The translations under genes were made by a program, and so were the position numbers. Of a stretch of DNA of 64,000 bases, positions 28,401 to 37,900 are shown piece after piece (position 1 is the first letter of the stretch; each line of letters begins with the position of its first letter). The stretch lies in contig VZRN01000753.1 of the NCBI GenBank assembly GCA_013397935.1, forward strand, positions 1,602,069 to 1,666,068. The letters run 5' to 3'. Origin of the DNA: Dasyornis broadbenti (Eukaryota > Chordata > Aves > Passeriformes > Dasyornithidae). Under the pieces are notes generated by a model. The model was given only the letters and a program-made list of their open reading frames with translations, did not search any database and was not told where the DNA came from.

Positions 28401-31400
28401 TTCTTTATTTTTTTTGTTTTATGAAAGAGGGTTTGTGTTTTACGCTGCAATTGCCTATAGTCATAAATGGGTAATCTCTGCACTGAGTATGGCAAAGCTA
28501 AAGTAGATACTACATGAACAAGCACAATGTGGAATTTAGTATTCATTCAGTAGAGGAGCCAGGCCAGATGCTAATCTCACACCCCTGTAAATTTGATGTA
28601 AATCTGCTGAAGCTAATGGAATCTCACAGCATTTACAGTGAAATGAGATCAGCATCTGGTGGCAGGCTGACTCAGCTGCAATGGGAGTACACTGAGTTGT
28701 TCTGAAAAGCACTTCTCTATGCAAAAGAGAGATGATTTGGATGTTTGTGACTGGCAAAGAAATTCTTTTAACTCTCACACACTGCAGCAAGGACCTGTCA
28801 GTCTGAGATGCTTTTGCAGTTTAGTTCTTTTGCAACCATCATAGATATTCAAACCAGTTGCTTTATTTGACTTAATTTCCTGTGAAGTTAGCAATCTCTG
28901 TCATATCTCTACCCCCAGCTGGTTAATACTGATGGCAGAGAGGTTATTAGACTGAAAGGAATCTATTTTACATCAGAAAAAGCCTATATTGTTTTCCTTG
29001 TGTAGACAACATTAGTTCAGGAAAATGCTCCAGGATATGATTTGGTAGCTACTCACACTGGGTTATTTTAAAGTGTCAGATACTGGAGATGGTGTAATGC
29101 TTGCTGTGGGATTAAGGAATTTTGTTTCTTTTTATAAGTAAGATTATAATTTATTTGTTTTAATGAGCTTGAACGCATCCAAAAGAACACGATTACTCCT
29201 TTTTGGCAGAAAATATTATATTGTTTCTTGGCAAACTCATAGCAAAGCTCACTCTGAAGAAAATTTTTATCTTCAAACTGAATTGTGCTTGCAGAGGGGT
29301 GTACTGGTTAGTAAGTCTAGTTCTGTCTGTGAAGTCACACGACCTGTGACAGCTCCAAAATGAAGTCATTCCAGTGGGAAACTCTGCATTGTACTTATGG
29401 CATGTCTCTGGCTTTGAAATGTTGGGAGTATGTACAGCACAGCACTGTGTGTTGTTGCTGTCTGATGCTGTGGAGGAAGAACATGTCGGATCTCATTAAC
29501 TTTCTTCTTTCTGCAGGAGGCAATTGTCCTTCACCATGTGGGTGGGTTGGATGGCATGGAGGGGGGATAAAAATGGAGAGAAATACGAGTTTCTGGCACT
29601 AACCCAGATTTTATGCTAGCGAAGTGCCTGGAGTGAAGCCAGCATTAGAGTATAATTGTAACCACTTTCATTGCTTTTCCTAGACAAATTTGAGAAGCAA
29701 AACATACAGGGTAATATATTTTTATTGGAGAAGTAAATGGTGACCAAAATATAGCAATTCCATGCAAATGTGTAGAGAATTGGTATCCTCGGGTATATCT
29801 TTGGTGCCTTTTGGCTGAGATGAGAACGAGCTCTGCCATGTTCTGAGCTGACTGGGGGCTCTGTAGCTGTATTAGCCTGGCATGCAGCCCACATTCATGT
29901 ACCTTCCCTCTCAGCAAGGCTCTTCCTTCATGTTTAGTACCACTAATGGTGCTGACCTCACTCCCAGGCACTGGAGCAGGGCAGAACAAGCTCACATCTG
30001 CCTGCAAAAAAATATGTAGACAGAACCTGGCAGTGATTTCTAGCTGGGGATCAGTGTCTAGCTCCAGCTCTCTGTATGTTTCTACCTTTTAACACCACAT
30101 TGATTAGAGAGTCATCATCATTTTTGGTAGAAAACAAACCACACAGAGTGAGTTATATTCTTTACTGCAAGTTGATTGATCTAGTTTGGGTAATACGAAA
30201 ATAAATCCTGAAACACCCTTAGCTCAGTTTGACGAGAAATTGCTCCACCTGACCCCAATAGGAGGGCTCAGGATTTTGGGTGGATAGGCTGTGCTTTGTT
30301 TTTTTTCCTATGTTTTATCAGTGGGATGTATCAGGATAAGTACCAGTGGCTCTTGGAGTGCCAGGCCAGGCTTTTTTATGGCTGTTGCAGTGACATTACA
30401 GAGTTTACCTTTGGCTGTCCTATAAAAAAGCCATCAGAGATGCAGGTCTTTAGCACTTTACTGGATGTGGTATTGTAGCTGGAACAGAAGTTGAGTCCCA
30501 TTTTCACAACACACACTGGCAGTAGCTTGTGAACTCCTTGCCTCAGTGTTTTCACTTCTATGTCTTGTTCACACTCATTGTAGCATCATAGCATTGCAGC
30601 ATCCATGTAGACTGGAAAATGACAGCTGCCAATCCTGTTCTGGGTTCATTTCATATCCCGTTACAGCTGAGGTACACCATGAGATGGAATAACAGGACAA
30701 CATTAAATACTTAACTAAAGGATTGCTGTCTTGGCTGCCTTGCTTGCCATGAAGGCACTTTAGCTTTGGTGCTGCTTAACAAGCTCCAGTTCAGTTAATA
30801 CGCAAACAGACCAGTGGAAACACTGAGACACACTGCCATGCAGTGTGCAATTTTCCTTTATGTTCATGGTAGTTAAGTTTGTCCTTGGCGGTTTAAAAGT
30901 CAGACATTGCTGCCACAGGAAAATTCTCACAGTGGCGGCTGCTGACCTCCAGCTCAAACCCTCCAAGTGGCCTTTTGCTTTCACAGTGTCACTGCTGGAG
31001 AGTGGGCAGACTGAGGTTTGACTGTTGAATCCCAGAGCCCTGGGAGTCAGCTTTCATGGACTGGTCCTTTGTGTTACCTTTTGTTTCCCTTTGAGTTGTG
31101 AGACAAAGGACCCTGAGGGAATCTGCTTCACTCTGGATCTCTGCTGAGGTTCTGAGGATGCAATTCAGGAGCACCATTACTGCTTTCTCCTGTAAAACAT
31201 CTGGCATCAAATTTATCCCTGCTTGTAATTCCATTAATTTCAAGAGTCCTACCCAGAAGTAGACTTTTATTATAGCAAATTATGACCTAACTGATGGGTT
31301 AGAGGGAAGGCTTAGATCACTGCTATATGCCACTCTGCCCTGGATGATGGCCAGGGCTAATTTTGAGAACTACAATGGTCTTTCTGGCTACTGTTGGCAG

Positions 31401-34400
31401 TTTCCTGTCAGCCAGCTTAATATTTTCAATCCTGTTGTCTGCAGGTTAATTTGGAGAAGCAGGTTTACTAATCAGGCACCAGGAAGGAAATTACATGCCT
31501 CAAGAGGTAGCCATGCATGGGGCTGTTGAAAATGAAACAGCTCCTGGTTAACTGTTTGTAGACAAGACCTTGGTCATCAAAGTTTATTCTGTCTTTCCTT
31601 GCCCAGGGATAATACTGATTCTTTGGTTCCCACCTGTGTTTAAATTGCTCATTTTGTGTGTTTAACATCTCTGCTTATAAGGACACAACAGGAAAGGGAA
31701 GAGTTCTGCAATGTTATTTTGCTCTTTGCTGTCTGATGTTGTCATCAGGCAGTGATGCTGTTGATAATAAACTGGACTTTTAGCATTTTCTTAGTCATGT
31801 TTTTCTGCTCAGTGAACATTGTGTTCAGTTCACTTTCATCTCGGCATACATTCTCCTGGTGGCTGAAAGTCTCTCTAGACACTACTGCCCTTTTGCCTGC
31901 CTGTCACTGTACTGCTTTTTAAGTGCACAGCACACTGAAAAGTTAATACTTCTTTATTCTCATCTCTCCCGATTGAGTTGTTCTTTCATGCAGAGAAAAT
32001 ACTGAACTGAAAAGATAATAGTTATGTCATTTCTCTCCACAGATTGTGATCCCCTTCTTCAGCCTATTGATCAAAGACATTTATTTTTTGAATGAGGGAT
32101 GTGCTAATCGCCTTCCAAATGGACACGTCAACTTTGAAGTAAGATCTGGAAAATGTTTTTACCTATCCCATTCCGATAGCATTCTCTGAGACTATTGGCC
32201 TGCAATTTTCAGTGCAGACCATCAAACACTGAATGTGAGACAATCTTACTATATCTGATTGGAATGATTTTATGTTTACAGAAATTTCTGGAACTGGCTA
32301 AGCAAGTAGGAGAATTTATAACATGGAAGCAAGTGGAGTGTCCATTTGAGCAAGACCCTAACATTATCCACTACTTGCACACTGCTCCCATTTTTACTGA
32401 AGATGGTAAGACTGTACAATCACTAATCACTGAAAATGTCTCTCTTCATCACTACTAATTAATACCCTGATCCATGCCTTGGTGATCTCTCTCACTGACC
32501 AGTCCCAGTTCTTTCTTAGCTTTCCTGCCAAACAGCTCATTTATCCCCAGTCTGTCAATGTGTTTTTGCAAATACAGCCTTCTAGCACATGAAACTGCTG
32601 CCTGGTTGCTTTTCTCTTGTCTGTAGCTTCTCTATAAGGCACTGTCTAGGAAGCTGCCATTGTGGCCCTATTTTTGTAATCACAAAAAGAGGCCACACAA
32701 GCATGTCACGGACTGCTGTGAATGTCAGCTGTCCCTTAGCCACTCGTTCTGTGATTGATGGAACCAGGACCAACGTCTTTCACAAACCAACTCTGTCATC
32801 TCTTCAGTAAACACAGCCCAGGGCGATGGAGTCCAGCTGACCTCCTCCTCTACAACAAAGAAACATGCTATCTACAGAAAAGAATTTCTAAGAAAATCTT
32901 TTCTATCAGTTAATTTAAGCTGTAGCTATAAAAGCCCTGCTCTGAAATTATTTCTCTGATAGGCTTCTTATACTTGTCTGTCCTCGTCAGTTTGGTATCC
33001 AGCATGTCAGACTTTGTCACTTCGTATTGGCTCGTGTCAGCTGCCTCTCTGTACATTGTCACGCACAGAATTGTCTATAGCAACCTTCCTGTAAGCCATT
33101 CTGGTGTTGGGTTTATTTTTTCTTCATTCTATAGGCAGTTTTCTGTACTAACCCAAGGTAATCAGACCAGACAGCTTTTATTTCACAGACTCCTTCAGAA
33201 TGCAAAATACTGCTTCTAAAATCCTGCCTAAATCCTAAGAAGAACAACTGCCAAAATAGAATAATAATTGTGATTAAAGTAATATGTATCAAAAGGAAAT
33301 AGCATGAAGGCTTCTTGTTTTAGGCTTGAAAGGAACAGAAAATGGAAGTTGGGGTAAAAGTACAGTTTTCAGGCTACTGAACTTGAAAAGGGTGACCTCA
33401 CCTCACTAATTGTTTACAGATTTTCTCTCATGCCCTCCCCTATATTTATCCTGCTTTTGTGAGATGCCCTTTGTAGAAGCCACAGGAGGCCTCCCCCATT
33501 ACCCAGGGGCAGTGCAGAGTAGAAAGAACTGCCCTGAGTAAAAGGTGGGAGGATATGCGAGAGAGATGCAGCAGTGGCATGTGAAATGCAGCTGTACTGT
33601 GCTTGTCATGGCATGGTGGAATGGTGGCCAACACTTGAATATTAAATGGCAATGAATTTGTAGCACAGATTTGAATGCTGAGATGCTTCCAGCATTAAAG
33701 AATAAAACCATCATGAAACAGTCAAATGAGGAAATGTGTGTGAACACAAATTACAGCCTGTGATTCTGTGACGACAGTGAGATATTAATGCACTGCCAGC
33801 TTTCCAGCTTTTGCAGAGGAAACTCTACAATCTAGACTCATTTTGGTGTCATAAAAGGCATCCTACAGAGTAAAGATTTGCAGGAAAAAAAGAAAATTAT
33901 TTTCTTCCACTGCATTCCTTCTCTGGTTTCTGTAACTCACTCTTACCTTGAGGGTATTGCGTATCCATTGACGATACCATGTCCCCATAAGCTTTAAAAA
34001 GATTGAGGAAGATAAAATTGTGTTAAATTATGAGGGCTTAGTTTTTAAAAGTTTATGTGTTTAGGTGTCAGCTCTCACTGTGTCTTTTTTCATGCTCACA
34101 TAACTCTTGGGTAGCAGTGCTCTGAGGGAGGAGATAGATCCACATCTCTACATGCAAGACCAGAGACTGTTCAACTGCTTAATATTGTGACGAGAAGGTC
34201 ATGCTAACATATCCTAACTCTGGGCTCTGTTACTGTTCCAGCAAAACTAACAACGGCTTTCCAAGGTAGACATGTGAGCTGAACATCAGTGTCCCACTGA
34301 TTACCAGCTACCTGATGGACCATGAAGTTTTAAAATTCCTCATTCTCTGTGGTACAATAGGACATACAAGAATGCAGAGAGATGGGGTTACTGATGCTGC

Positions 34401-34909
34401 TGGAAATAACACATATTTACCGTTTCCAGGTTTGTATCTGGCTTCCTATGAAAGTGAAAGTCCGGAAAACCAGACAGAAAAAGACAGGTGGAAATCCTTA
34501 AGGTAACCTCTCATTTTATCAGCTCATTTCTAAAGTGTCTCCAAATTGCTGCACTGATACCAAAGCTTGTGAAGTGCAGGTATTTAAACTGTGACCTCTG
34601 AGGGAGGTCTCTTCCTTTTAAAACTAATCTGCAGAGCTGAGGCTGCACTGATAAAAGCTCATTTTAATCTCAAATTATCCTTCATGTAAAGAATACCCTC
34701 AGCTTGCTGTACCCATGCAAAAAAGCCTGATGCAGATGAAGAATGCCCCAGGCAAACTGGATCTTCCCAACAACTAACAGCTTTTCTAAGAGATGTATAA
34801 TAGATTGATGTGAGAATTTGAAGAGAGTGATTAAAAAAACCCCAAACTGTTTTTTTTTTTCAAATTGTTCTTCTACATTTACAGATCCACTATTTTAGGA
34901 AAGACTTGA
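10228..34909 (+). CDS. RASGEF1C: RASGEF1C: RasGEF domain family member 1C (13 coding exons)
   Basis: Guanine nucleotide exchange factor that catalyses GDP release from a small Ras-family GTPase in the cytoplasm. The relatives RASGEF1A and RASGEF1B are reported to act on Rap2; the substrate of 1C is less clear. CDS exons: 10228-10404, 12026-12148, 14649-14786, 19661-19873, 21948-22022, 25423-25518, 26609-26711, 26812-26891, 27531-27626, 32043-32138, 32282-32405, 34430-34502, 34885-34909. All introns are GT-AG and the joined frame is open for 472 residues plus TGA; human 1C is about 466. An N-terminal RasGEF_N (REM) module spans roughly residues 35-165 and the catalytic CDC25 module roughly 205-455. 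Paralogue choice rests on the MPQTLS start, LFIEPHELL, RIAPCDE and the C-terminus SESPENQTEKDRW...ILGKT, which fit 1C better than 1A or 1B. No frameshift or missing exon. Confidence 0.93.
10405..12025 (+). other. RASGEF1C intron between coding exons 1 and 2
   Basis: GT-AG intron of about 1.6 kb. I see no repeat family, RNA gene or conserved exon inside. The longest minus-strand open frames (near 11495-11944) have no recognisable homology. Confidence 0.8.
12026..12148 (+). CDS. RASGEF1C: RASGEF1C coding exon 2
   Basis: The acceptor is TCCTGCAG, ending at 12025, and the donor is GACAAG|GTCAGT at 12149. The exon is 123 nt, phase 0 to 0, and encodes residues 60-100. It contains AYIFTFLLSSRLFIEPHELL and the VCHKCIEQQRL helix of the REM/RasGEF_N module. 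This is the best-conserved N-terminal block of the family. Confidence 0.95.
12149..14648 (+). other. RASGEF1C intron between coding exons 2 and 3
   Basis: GT-AG intron of 2.5 kb. No repeat family or exon recognised. An open minus-strand frame near 12466-13044 is low-complexity in composition and has no family resemblance. Confidence 0.8.
14649..14786 (+). CDS. RASGEF1C: RASGEF1C coding exon 3
   Basis: The acceptor CCATTTCAG ends at 14648 and the donor is GATGAG|GTGAGG at 14787. The exon is 138 nt, phase 0 to 0, residues 101-146. It encodes ARIRKFGPKILQLLTEWTET, then FPYDFQEERMIGHLKD and MIHRIAPCDE. The IAPCDE ending favours RASGEF1C over its paralogues. Confidence 0.95.
14941..14998. repeat. 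Imperfect tandem duplication, two copies
   Basis: The block CATCT...TTTAGGTGCTCC followed by a G-run occurs twice in succession, with a small length difference between the copies. It is a local slippage-type duplication just inside the intron after coding exon 3. Confidence 0.7.
15119..15282 (-). mobile_element. CR1 LINE 3' fragment
   Basis: The + strand carries GAATCACAGACTGGTTTGGG, then TTGGAAGGGACCTTAAAGACC, CCTGCCATGG, ACACCTTCCACTAGACCAGG and TTGCTCCAAGCCCCATCCAG. This is the reverse complement of a CR1 3' end of the well-preserved type. It is truncated soon after GGGGCATCCACAGCTTCTTTGG. Confidence 0.9.
19661..19873 (+). CDS. RASGEF1C: RASGEF1C coding exon 4
   Basis: The acceptor TCTCTCCAG ends at 19660 and the donor is GAGCTG|GTAAGT at 19874. 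The exon is 213 nt, phase 0 to 0, residues 147-217. It spans the linker between the REM and catalytic modules (AYWKKMNQLLQALNQKLATL) and opens the CDC25 module with SVCSDPYTLAQQLTHVEL. The middle of the exon is the most variable part of the protein compared with mammals. Confidence 0.94.
19874..21947 (+). other. RASGEF1C intron between coding exons 4 and 5
   Basis: GT-AG intron of 2.1 kb. No repeat family, RNA gene or further exon recognised. Confidence 0.8.
21948..22022 (+). CDS. RASGEF1C: RASGEF1C coding exon 5
   Basis: The acceptor CCTCAACAG ends at 21947 and the donor is ACCAAG|GTATGG at 22023. The exon is 75 nt, phase 0 to 0, residues 218-242. It encodes ERLSHIGPEEFVQAFVHKDP followed by LDGTK, the first helices of the CDC25 domain. 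Confidence 0.95.
22783..22885. repeat. (GGAT)n tetranucleotide microsatellite, about 26 uninterrupted copies
   Basis: A perfect run of GGAT units covers about 103 bp with no interruption. Because the unit is not a multiple of three, the repeat reads as a WMDG peptide in every forward frame and creates false open frames on both strands. A perfect array of this length is expected to be polymorphic. Confidence 0.98.
23208..23600 (-). mobile_element. CR1 LINE 3' end with remnant of the ORF2 C-terminus
   Basis: The + strand starts AGAATCACAGAATAGTTTAGG, then TTGGAAAAGACCTCTAAGATC and ATCGACTCCAACC, which is the reverse complement of a CR1 3' end. On the minus strand a frame from about 23613 to 23290 stays open and contains RLDIRKNFFTERVVRHWSRL and SPSLQVFKKHMD, typical of the end of the CR1 reverse-transcriptase ORF. 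The element is heavily 5'-truncated and not capable of moving by itself. The intact frame suggests it is the youngest CR1 copy here. Confidence 0.92.
25210..25270. repeat. Short C-rich tandem duplication, period about 31 bp
   Basis: Two adjacent copies share ACCCCCATCTGCCACCCACC, at 25216 and 25247 approximately. It is a simple intronic duplication with a C-rich strand and no recognised function. Confidence 0.7.
25423..25518 (+). CDS. RASGEF1C: RASGEF1C coding exon 6
   Basis: The acceptor TTGCCCCCAG ends at 25422 and the donor is TGCATG|GTAAGC at 25519. The exon is 96 nt, phase 0 to 0, residues 243-274. It encodes TSNLEAYVKWFNRLCYLVAT and EICM, a core CDC25 motif (the N-L-x-x-W-x-N-R family signature region). 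Confidence 0.96.
25519..26608 (+). other. RASGEF1C intron between coding exons 6 and 7
   Basis: GT-AG intron of 1.1 kb. It may hold a badly decayed CR1 piece around 26335-26415; otherwise nothing recognised. Confidence 0.75.
26335..26415 (-). mobile_element. Possible decayed CR1 fragment
   Basis: GGGCAGCCTGTTCCAGCACT followed by CTGACAGTCAC resembles the reverse complement of the internal part of CR1 3' ends. Similarity fades on both sides, so this is tentative. Confidence 0.35.
26609..26711 (+). CDS. RASGEF1C: RASGEF1C coding exon 7
   Basis: The acceptor AATTTACAG ends at 26608 and the donor is ATCATTT|GTAAGT at 26712. The exon is 103 nt, residues 275-308 plus the first base of codon 309. 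It encodes PAKKKQRAQVIEFFIDVARE and CFNIGNFNSLMAII, the conserved RasGEF block in which N-F-x-S-x-M-A-I-I is diagnostic. Confidence 0.96.
26812..26891 (+). CDS. RASGEF1C: RASGEF1C coding exon 8
   Basis: The acceptor CTCATAG ends at 26811, after an intron of only 100 bp. The donor is CTCGAG|GTAAAA at 26892. The exon is 80 nt and completes Ser309, then residues 310-335. It encodes SGMNMSPVSRLKKTWSKVKT and AKFFILE. The split serine joins MAII to SGM exactly as in the family. Confidence 0.96.
26892..27530 (+). other. RASGEF1C intron between coding exons 8 and 9
   Basis: GT-AG intron of 639 bp. I see nothing in it beyond the splice sites. Confidence 0.8.
27531..27626 (+). CDS. RASGEF1C: RASGEF1C coding exon 9
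   Basis: The acceptor GCATGTAG ends at 27530 and the donor is GAGAAG|GTAGGT at 27627. The exon is 96 nt, phase 0 to 0, residues 336-367. It encodes HQMDPTGNFYNYRTALRGAA and HRSLTAHSNREK, the CDC25 block containing N-Y-R-x-x-L. Confidence 0.96.
27627..32042 (+). other. RASGEF1C intron between coding exons 9 and 10
   Basis: GT-AG intron of 4.4 kb, the second longest in the gene. No repeat family, RNA gene or exon is recognised; open frames on both strands are short and unremarkable. Confidence 0.8.
32043..32138 (+). CDS. RASGEF1C: RASGEF1C coding exon 10
   Basis: The acceptor CTCTCCACAG ends at 32042 and the donor is TTTGAA|GTAAGA at 32139. The exon is 96 nt, phase 0 to 0, residues 368-399. 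It encodes IVIPFFSLLIKDIYFLNEGC and ANRLPNGHVNFE, the P-F-x-x-x-x-x-K-D-I catalytic-core motif of RasGEFs. Confidence 0.97.
32282..32405 (+). CDS. RASGEF1C: RASGEF1C coding exon 11
   Basis: The acceptor GTTTACAG ends at 32281, after a 143-bp intron. The donor is GAAGATG|GTAAGA at 32406. The exon is 124 nt, residues 400-440 plus one base of codon 441. It encodes KFLELAKQVGEFITWKQVEC and PFEQDPNIIHYLHTAPIFTE, the end of the catalytic domain. Confidence 0.96.
32406..34429 (+). other. RASGEF1C intron between coding exons 11 and 12
   Basis: GT-AG intron of 2.0 kb. No repeat family or exon recognised. Confidence 0.8.
34430..34502 (+). CDS. RASGEF1C: RASGEF1C coding exon 12
   Basis: The acceptor CGTTTCCAG ends at 34429 and the donor is TTAAG|GTAACC at 34503. 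The exon is 73 nt; it completes Gly441, gives residues 442-464 and two bases of Arg465. It encodes LYLASYESESPENQTEKDRW, the C-terminal signature shared by RASGEF1 proteins. Confidence 0.95.
34503..34884 (+). other. RASGEF1C last intron
   Basis: GT-AG intron of 382 bp with a T-run close to its 3' end. Nothing else is recognised. Confidence 0.85.
34885..34909 (+). CDS. RASGEF1C: RASGEF1C last coding exon (stop codon)
   Basis: The acceptor CATTTACAG ends at 34884. Only 25 coding bases follow: one base completing Arg465, then STILGKT and TGA at 34907-34909. The ILGKT end matches the end of mammalian RASGEF1C (SSILGKT, from memory). This piece is too short for ordinary open-frame detection. Confidence 0.93.
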
Positions 34910-37900
34910 AGATTGAGAGATTATTGCAGTAGGTCAAGGAAAAGAAATCCGCAAATATTTTGCACTACTGATTCCAAAGATGCCTGTTTGGGATTTAGAC
35001 AATTTCTTTTGTTTGAATTTTTTGTTGGGTTTTTTCGACTGCCTAACATGATGGATGAACTGGATTCATCCACTGAAATCGACAGAACTGTGTGCACGAT
35101 GATGCTTTTCTAACTATGAGACAGAGAGAGGAAGGACAAACAGACTATTTGTGGCTGTGCCCAAACTGCGTCAGGATCACTGTAATTTTGCCTCTGAAGG
35201 AAAACGCAAAAAAGCCAGGAGCAGGGAGAATCATGGTACTGCAACAGTGAATGGAAAAGTATAAAAAAGGAAAGCAAAAATACACAAGAGTGTTTCAGAA
35301 GCAGGTGCTTCAGACAGCGGCTCTTTAAACTCTCTGAGGATTGTAAAATTAAATCAAAGACAGACACAACAGCAATCTGGTTAATTGCTGAATGAAGAAA
35401 AAAGAACTTAATCTTGCATTAGCAGTCCCCCAGCCTTGTTGAACAAAGCACTGACTGCTGCAGGTATGAGCTTGCAGGGATGAGGACTGACACGGCTCTC
35501 TTACCAGTCTGTCACACATAGGCCACGTCAGCATGGGACAGTTGTCCTGACCCCACGGATCTTTACAGAGAACAACCTGGAGTGTGACTATTGCTTAGTT
35601 AATCCTCCCACTGCTTTCGTTGCTTTCCTTACTGTGAATCTGGGTTGGTCTGAGGAGGGCACAGACTGCAGACGGTGCTGCTTAAAGACACCCCCACCAC
35701 TTCTGAATGAAGAAGCAACTGACTCTGGACTCAGCTTACCTCTATTTAATGTATGTAGTGTATTCCCTAAATTTATTGATGCCAAGTTGCATCTTTTAAG
35801 GGGTTTTACCACACACAAAGAAAAAAGGTAGTGCATTACCATTTCTATCAGGTTCCAATTAACATGGTACTGTTTATTTTGCAACACGATACTTAGGAGG
35901 ATGGGAGGTAATTGCTTTGAATTTGGGAACTACATGGTATGCTTTAAAAGGACAAAGGGTTTCAGACTAGAATGAATGCACTAAAGAATTTGTCATTCAT
36001 GAGCAGATAACCATTTTTGTCTTTTTTACTTTTAGGATGTAAAACTCACCATTTCCTTACAGATAATATGAAATAGGGACTAATGTCTTGTGTTTAAAGT
36101 TGTACAATAATCAAGGTGCTACTGTAATAGATACATTAAATGATAATGAACTATATTAGATTCAAAACTAAGCCCTAACACTAGACTAATTGTTTGTGTG
36201 TGAAAGGAATGTTCCTAACTGCCCCAGAAATTATTTCAGAAAGCTTAAATGAAACCTAAATACCACATTCCTACTGAACATTGCATTTTTGTTACTGACT
36301 TGGTGCTGCCTTTTCAGATATTCCAGTCTTTCTCTCCCTACAACAGAAGGATGTAACCCTTTCTTTGAAATCAGTAATAATTTTACTTCAGTACAGAGTG
36401 ATTCCAAGAGGCTGTAGTGTTTTGAAAAATTAGGGTAATCACTAAACCTGCCTGTGTTGGCCTATGAATTCAGCCAGAAAACTGGAACTGTTCCTGCCCT
36501 CTGCCAGGCCTTGAAGTTATCCATGCCTGAGTGAGCTGTTGACCTGGAGGCATTTGTGGGCTGGTGTTTGAGGGCAGCAGCCTGAGAGTGCTGTGTGTAG
36601 TGCTGTCCAGGTTTGATGTGTCTGCAGAGCAGTTCTGTGTTGGGTTATGGCTGTGGGAGCCCAGTTTGGCTCATTGGAATCCACTGCTCTTGTGCTTGCT
36701 GAGCTGAGCAGGATGGATTCTTCTAGATTTACAAACAGGGGCTTGAGGCAGAACTTCAGGTCTCCTTTCCCTGTAGATCTCTCAGCACATGAATTCAAAC
36801 AGAGGGGACATAAAACTGTAATGAGTTTATTCAAGCCTTGTATAGAAGAACTAAGTGTAAAGCTGCAGCCACAGAGTGATAGCTATTCTGCTGATACTGT
36901 GAATATGCTGTTTGTTAATTTTTGTACGTGAGCTGAGAGCTATACAGAGAAGCTATACACACATAGCTGTTCCTTCAGGCAGAACCATTTCCAAAATGAA
37001 GCCATTAAAAGCCTGTTAAATTTCAGATGAATCCAGAGCAATAACCATAAACATATCTACAACAACGCTAATGTTTAAGTGTGTTTGCTAAATGGTCATT
37101 TTTTCTTACTATCTGCATCTTTTTATAGGCACAGTGTGACTTCACAGTGGAAGTGTGGGGGTTTTATTTACCTGAAACCCAGTGTTGGTGGATGGGCCCT
37201 TTCTTAAAACCTGCTTTTAAAAATGGAAATCCTCACTCCTTTTCTAATGAGCCACTAGAGGCTGGTACGGATGAGATTATAAAACCGTGACAATGAATTA
37301 ATATATGATTTCTCATTATAATTCCTTATATTTTGGGGCATCTTCCATGAATTTGGGCAATTTTGTAAGTATAAATTAAATTAGATCTTCTAAAGTTTAT
37401 AACTGTTGCAAACTAAACCACTTTCTTAATGCAAAACTTTCAAACCTCAGTGCTTAAAATGGATGCATAAAGGTCAGATTTAGGTGGGTATTAAGGGCTT
37501 AGTGGGACTGTCAGAAGGACTAAATTATTCTTAAGCCTTTATGTAGTCACACATTTAAAAGGTCTTTTTTCAGAGGTGCTAAACATCCTCATTTCTTGGG
37601 GAGGAGCGAGGCAATTATTGCTTTATAGAGGTGCATGGCACATTAATCTGTAGTGTTTGATCTCCAGAGATACTCACTGCTCTTAGCAAAATGACTTGGA
37701 GATGAGAGTGCAAAACAACTTAAAATGAGAAGACGGTGCTTTTAAAAAACAGACTTCTGGAGTCATAGCTTGTCTTCACATAATTTTGTAGCTAAAGTCT
37801 TATTTAAACAGAAACAATGTTAAGCCTTAAGTTGCAGCTGCCGGCTGTATTTCTAATTGACCTGGGGCCTAACCAGGGTGAACAGCTCCTGGCAGGCGCA